Below are positions 63,699-64,000 of a stretch of 64,000 bases of DNA, one piece after another (position 1 is the stretch's first letter; each line of letters begins with the position of its first letter). The position numbers and the translations under genes are program-made. Source of the stretch: Corynebacterium afermentans subsp. afermentans (lineage in GTDB: Bacteria > Actinomycetota > Actinomycetes > Mycobacteriales > Mycobacteriaceae); contig NZ_CP046606.1 in NCBI RefSeq assembly GCF_030408355.1, positions 372,001 to 436,000 on the forward strand, in the 5' to 3' direction. Below the pieces are notes generated by a model. That model made no database searches, was not told the origin of the DNA, and saw nothing but the letters and a program-made list of their open reading frames with translations.

Positions 63699-64000
63699 CT
63701 AGAACAGGGAGAAGCCGGCGTTGTCGCGCGCTAGGCCGGCGGCCTTGGACAGCTTCTCGCCGGTCAGGGATCCCACGCCGGAGCCTTCGGCGTCAGGCTC
63801 GGAGTAGGAGGCATACGACTTGTCTTCGTCGAGCTGGTGCAGCAGGTAGCCCACGAGCAGGCCGCGGATGGTCTCCTGCAGGCCGCGGTCGGACTTGCCC
63901 AGGCCGAGGATGCGCTTGACCAAGTTGTCTTCGGAGAAGGACTGCTGGTCGCCCTTCTTCGGCGCGCGGTAGACCACTTCGCCGGCCCAGTTGTAGGCCA
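63699..64000 (-). CDS. Unidentified protein, 5' part outside the window
   Basis: The frame is open to the window edge (last visible upstream residues AYNWAGEVVYRAPKKGDQQS), so the start lies beyond base 64000; the GTG at 63977 is probably internal. About 100 C-terminal residues are visible, including SEDNLVKRILGLGKSDRGLQ and ETIRGLLVGYLLHQLDE, and the end AAGLARDNAGFSLF. I do not recognise the family. It is convergent with the 92-aa gene, 7 bp apart. Confidence 0.6.
   Translation of the reverse strand, partial: AYNWAGEVVYRAPKKGDQQSFSEDNLVKRILGLGKSDRGLQETIRGLLVGYLLHQLDEDKSYASYSEPDAEGSGVGSLTGEKLSKAAGLARDNAGFSLF

Overview
The window is a 64-kb piece of a high-GC Corynebacterium chromosome. The evidence is the set of actinobacterial ribosomal-protein operons, a single ESX-4-type type VII secretion locus lying between truA and rplM-rpsI-glmM, a single-chain sucrose PTS permease, short-LID adenylate kinase, DUF222-type HNH genes, and several start codons that sit 6-8 nt after a -10 hexamer (leaderless transcripts). 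No tRNA, rRNA, CRISPR array or insertion sequence was recognised.

Layout. 1-3.65 kb: 3' part of fusA, then tuf. 3.67-7.65 kb: one hypothetical gene and a six-gene minus-strand cluster built around Asp23/Gls24 proteins. 8.2-13.4 kb: complete S10 operon (rpsJ to rpsQ). 13.6-28.2 kb: accessory block with a Tat-exported PhoX-like phosphatase lipoprotein, glmS, a Fic/VbhA-like toxin-antitoxin pair flanked by two structured repeats, a sucrose cluster (scrK divergent from scrB-ptsS), and a minus-strand FNT channel / dynamin-like GTPase / YfjP-like GTPase / thiD run. 28.65-29.9 kb: rplN-rplX-rplE. 30.2-35.3 kb: second accessory block with an OFA-family transporter, a divergent fdhD, a DUF2786 protein, an ArsR-MFS pair and an M20 peptidase remnant. 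35.7-38.4 kb: rpsH-rplF-rplR-rpsE-rpmD-rplO. 38.8-41.6 kb: secY-adk-map. 41.6-47.0 kb: an L,D-transpeptidase, infA, rpsM-rpsK-rpsD-rpoA-rplQ and truA. 47.0-58.0 kb: a large membrane protein and the type VII locus (eccB, mycP, eccD, eccC, an Rv3446c-like protein, two WXG100 proteins). 58.2-63.7 kb: rplM-rpsI, an HNH gene, glmM and three small/hypothetical genes that may belong to the secretion system. A truncated unknown gene closes the window.

How it fits together. The backbone is translation, protein export (SecY, ESX-4) and amino-sugar synthesis for the wall (GlmS makes GlcN-6-P, GlmM converts it to GlcN-1-P). The ribosomal superoperon is broken into separately launched units by the accessory blocks, and each restart has a 350-590 bp leader. 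The sucrose cluster encodes a full route: PtsS imports sucrose as sucrose-6-P, ScrB splits it, ScrK phosphorylates the fructose.

Most interesting signals: (1) the word CGTCGATARGC, seen 14 times by eye in 64 kb, where chance predicts far fewer than one; (2) two direct copies of a double-hairpin element with compensating arm changes bracketing the Fic module; (3) a VbhA-like antitoxin whose inhibitory glutamate is alanine; (4) a symmetric TAGAATA element that could drive both scrK and scrB as leaderless genes from an 18-bp gap. All counts were made by reading, not by computation.
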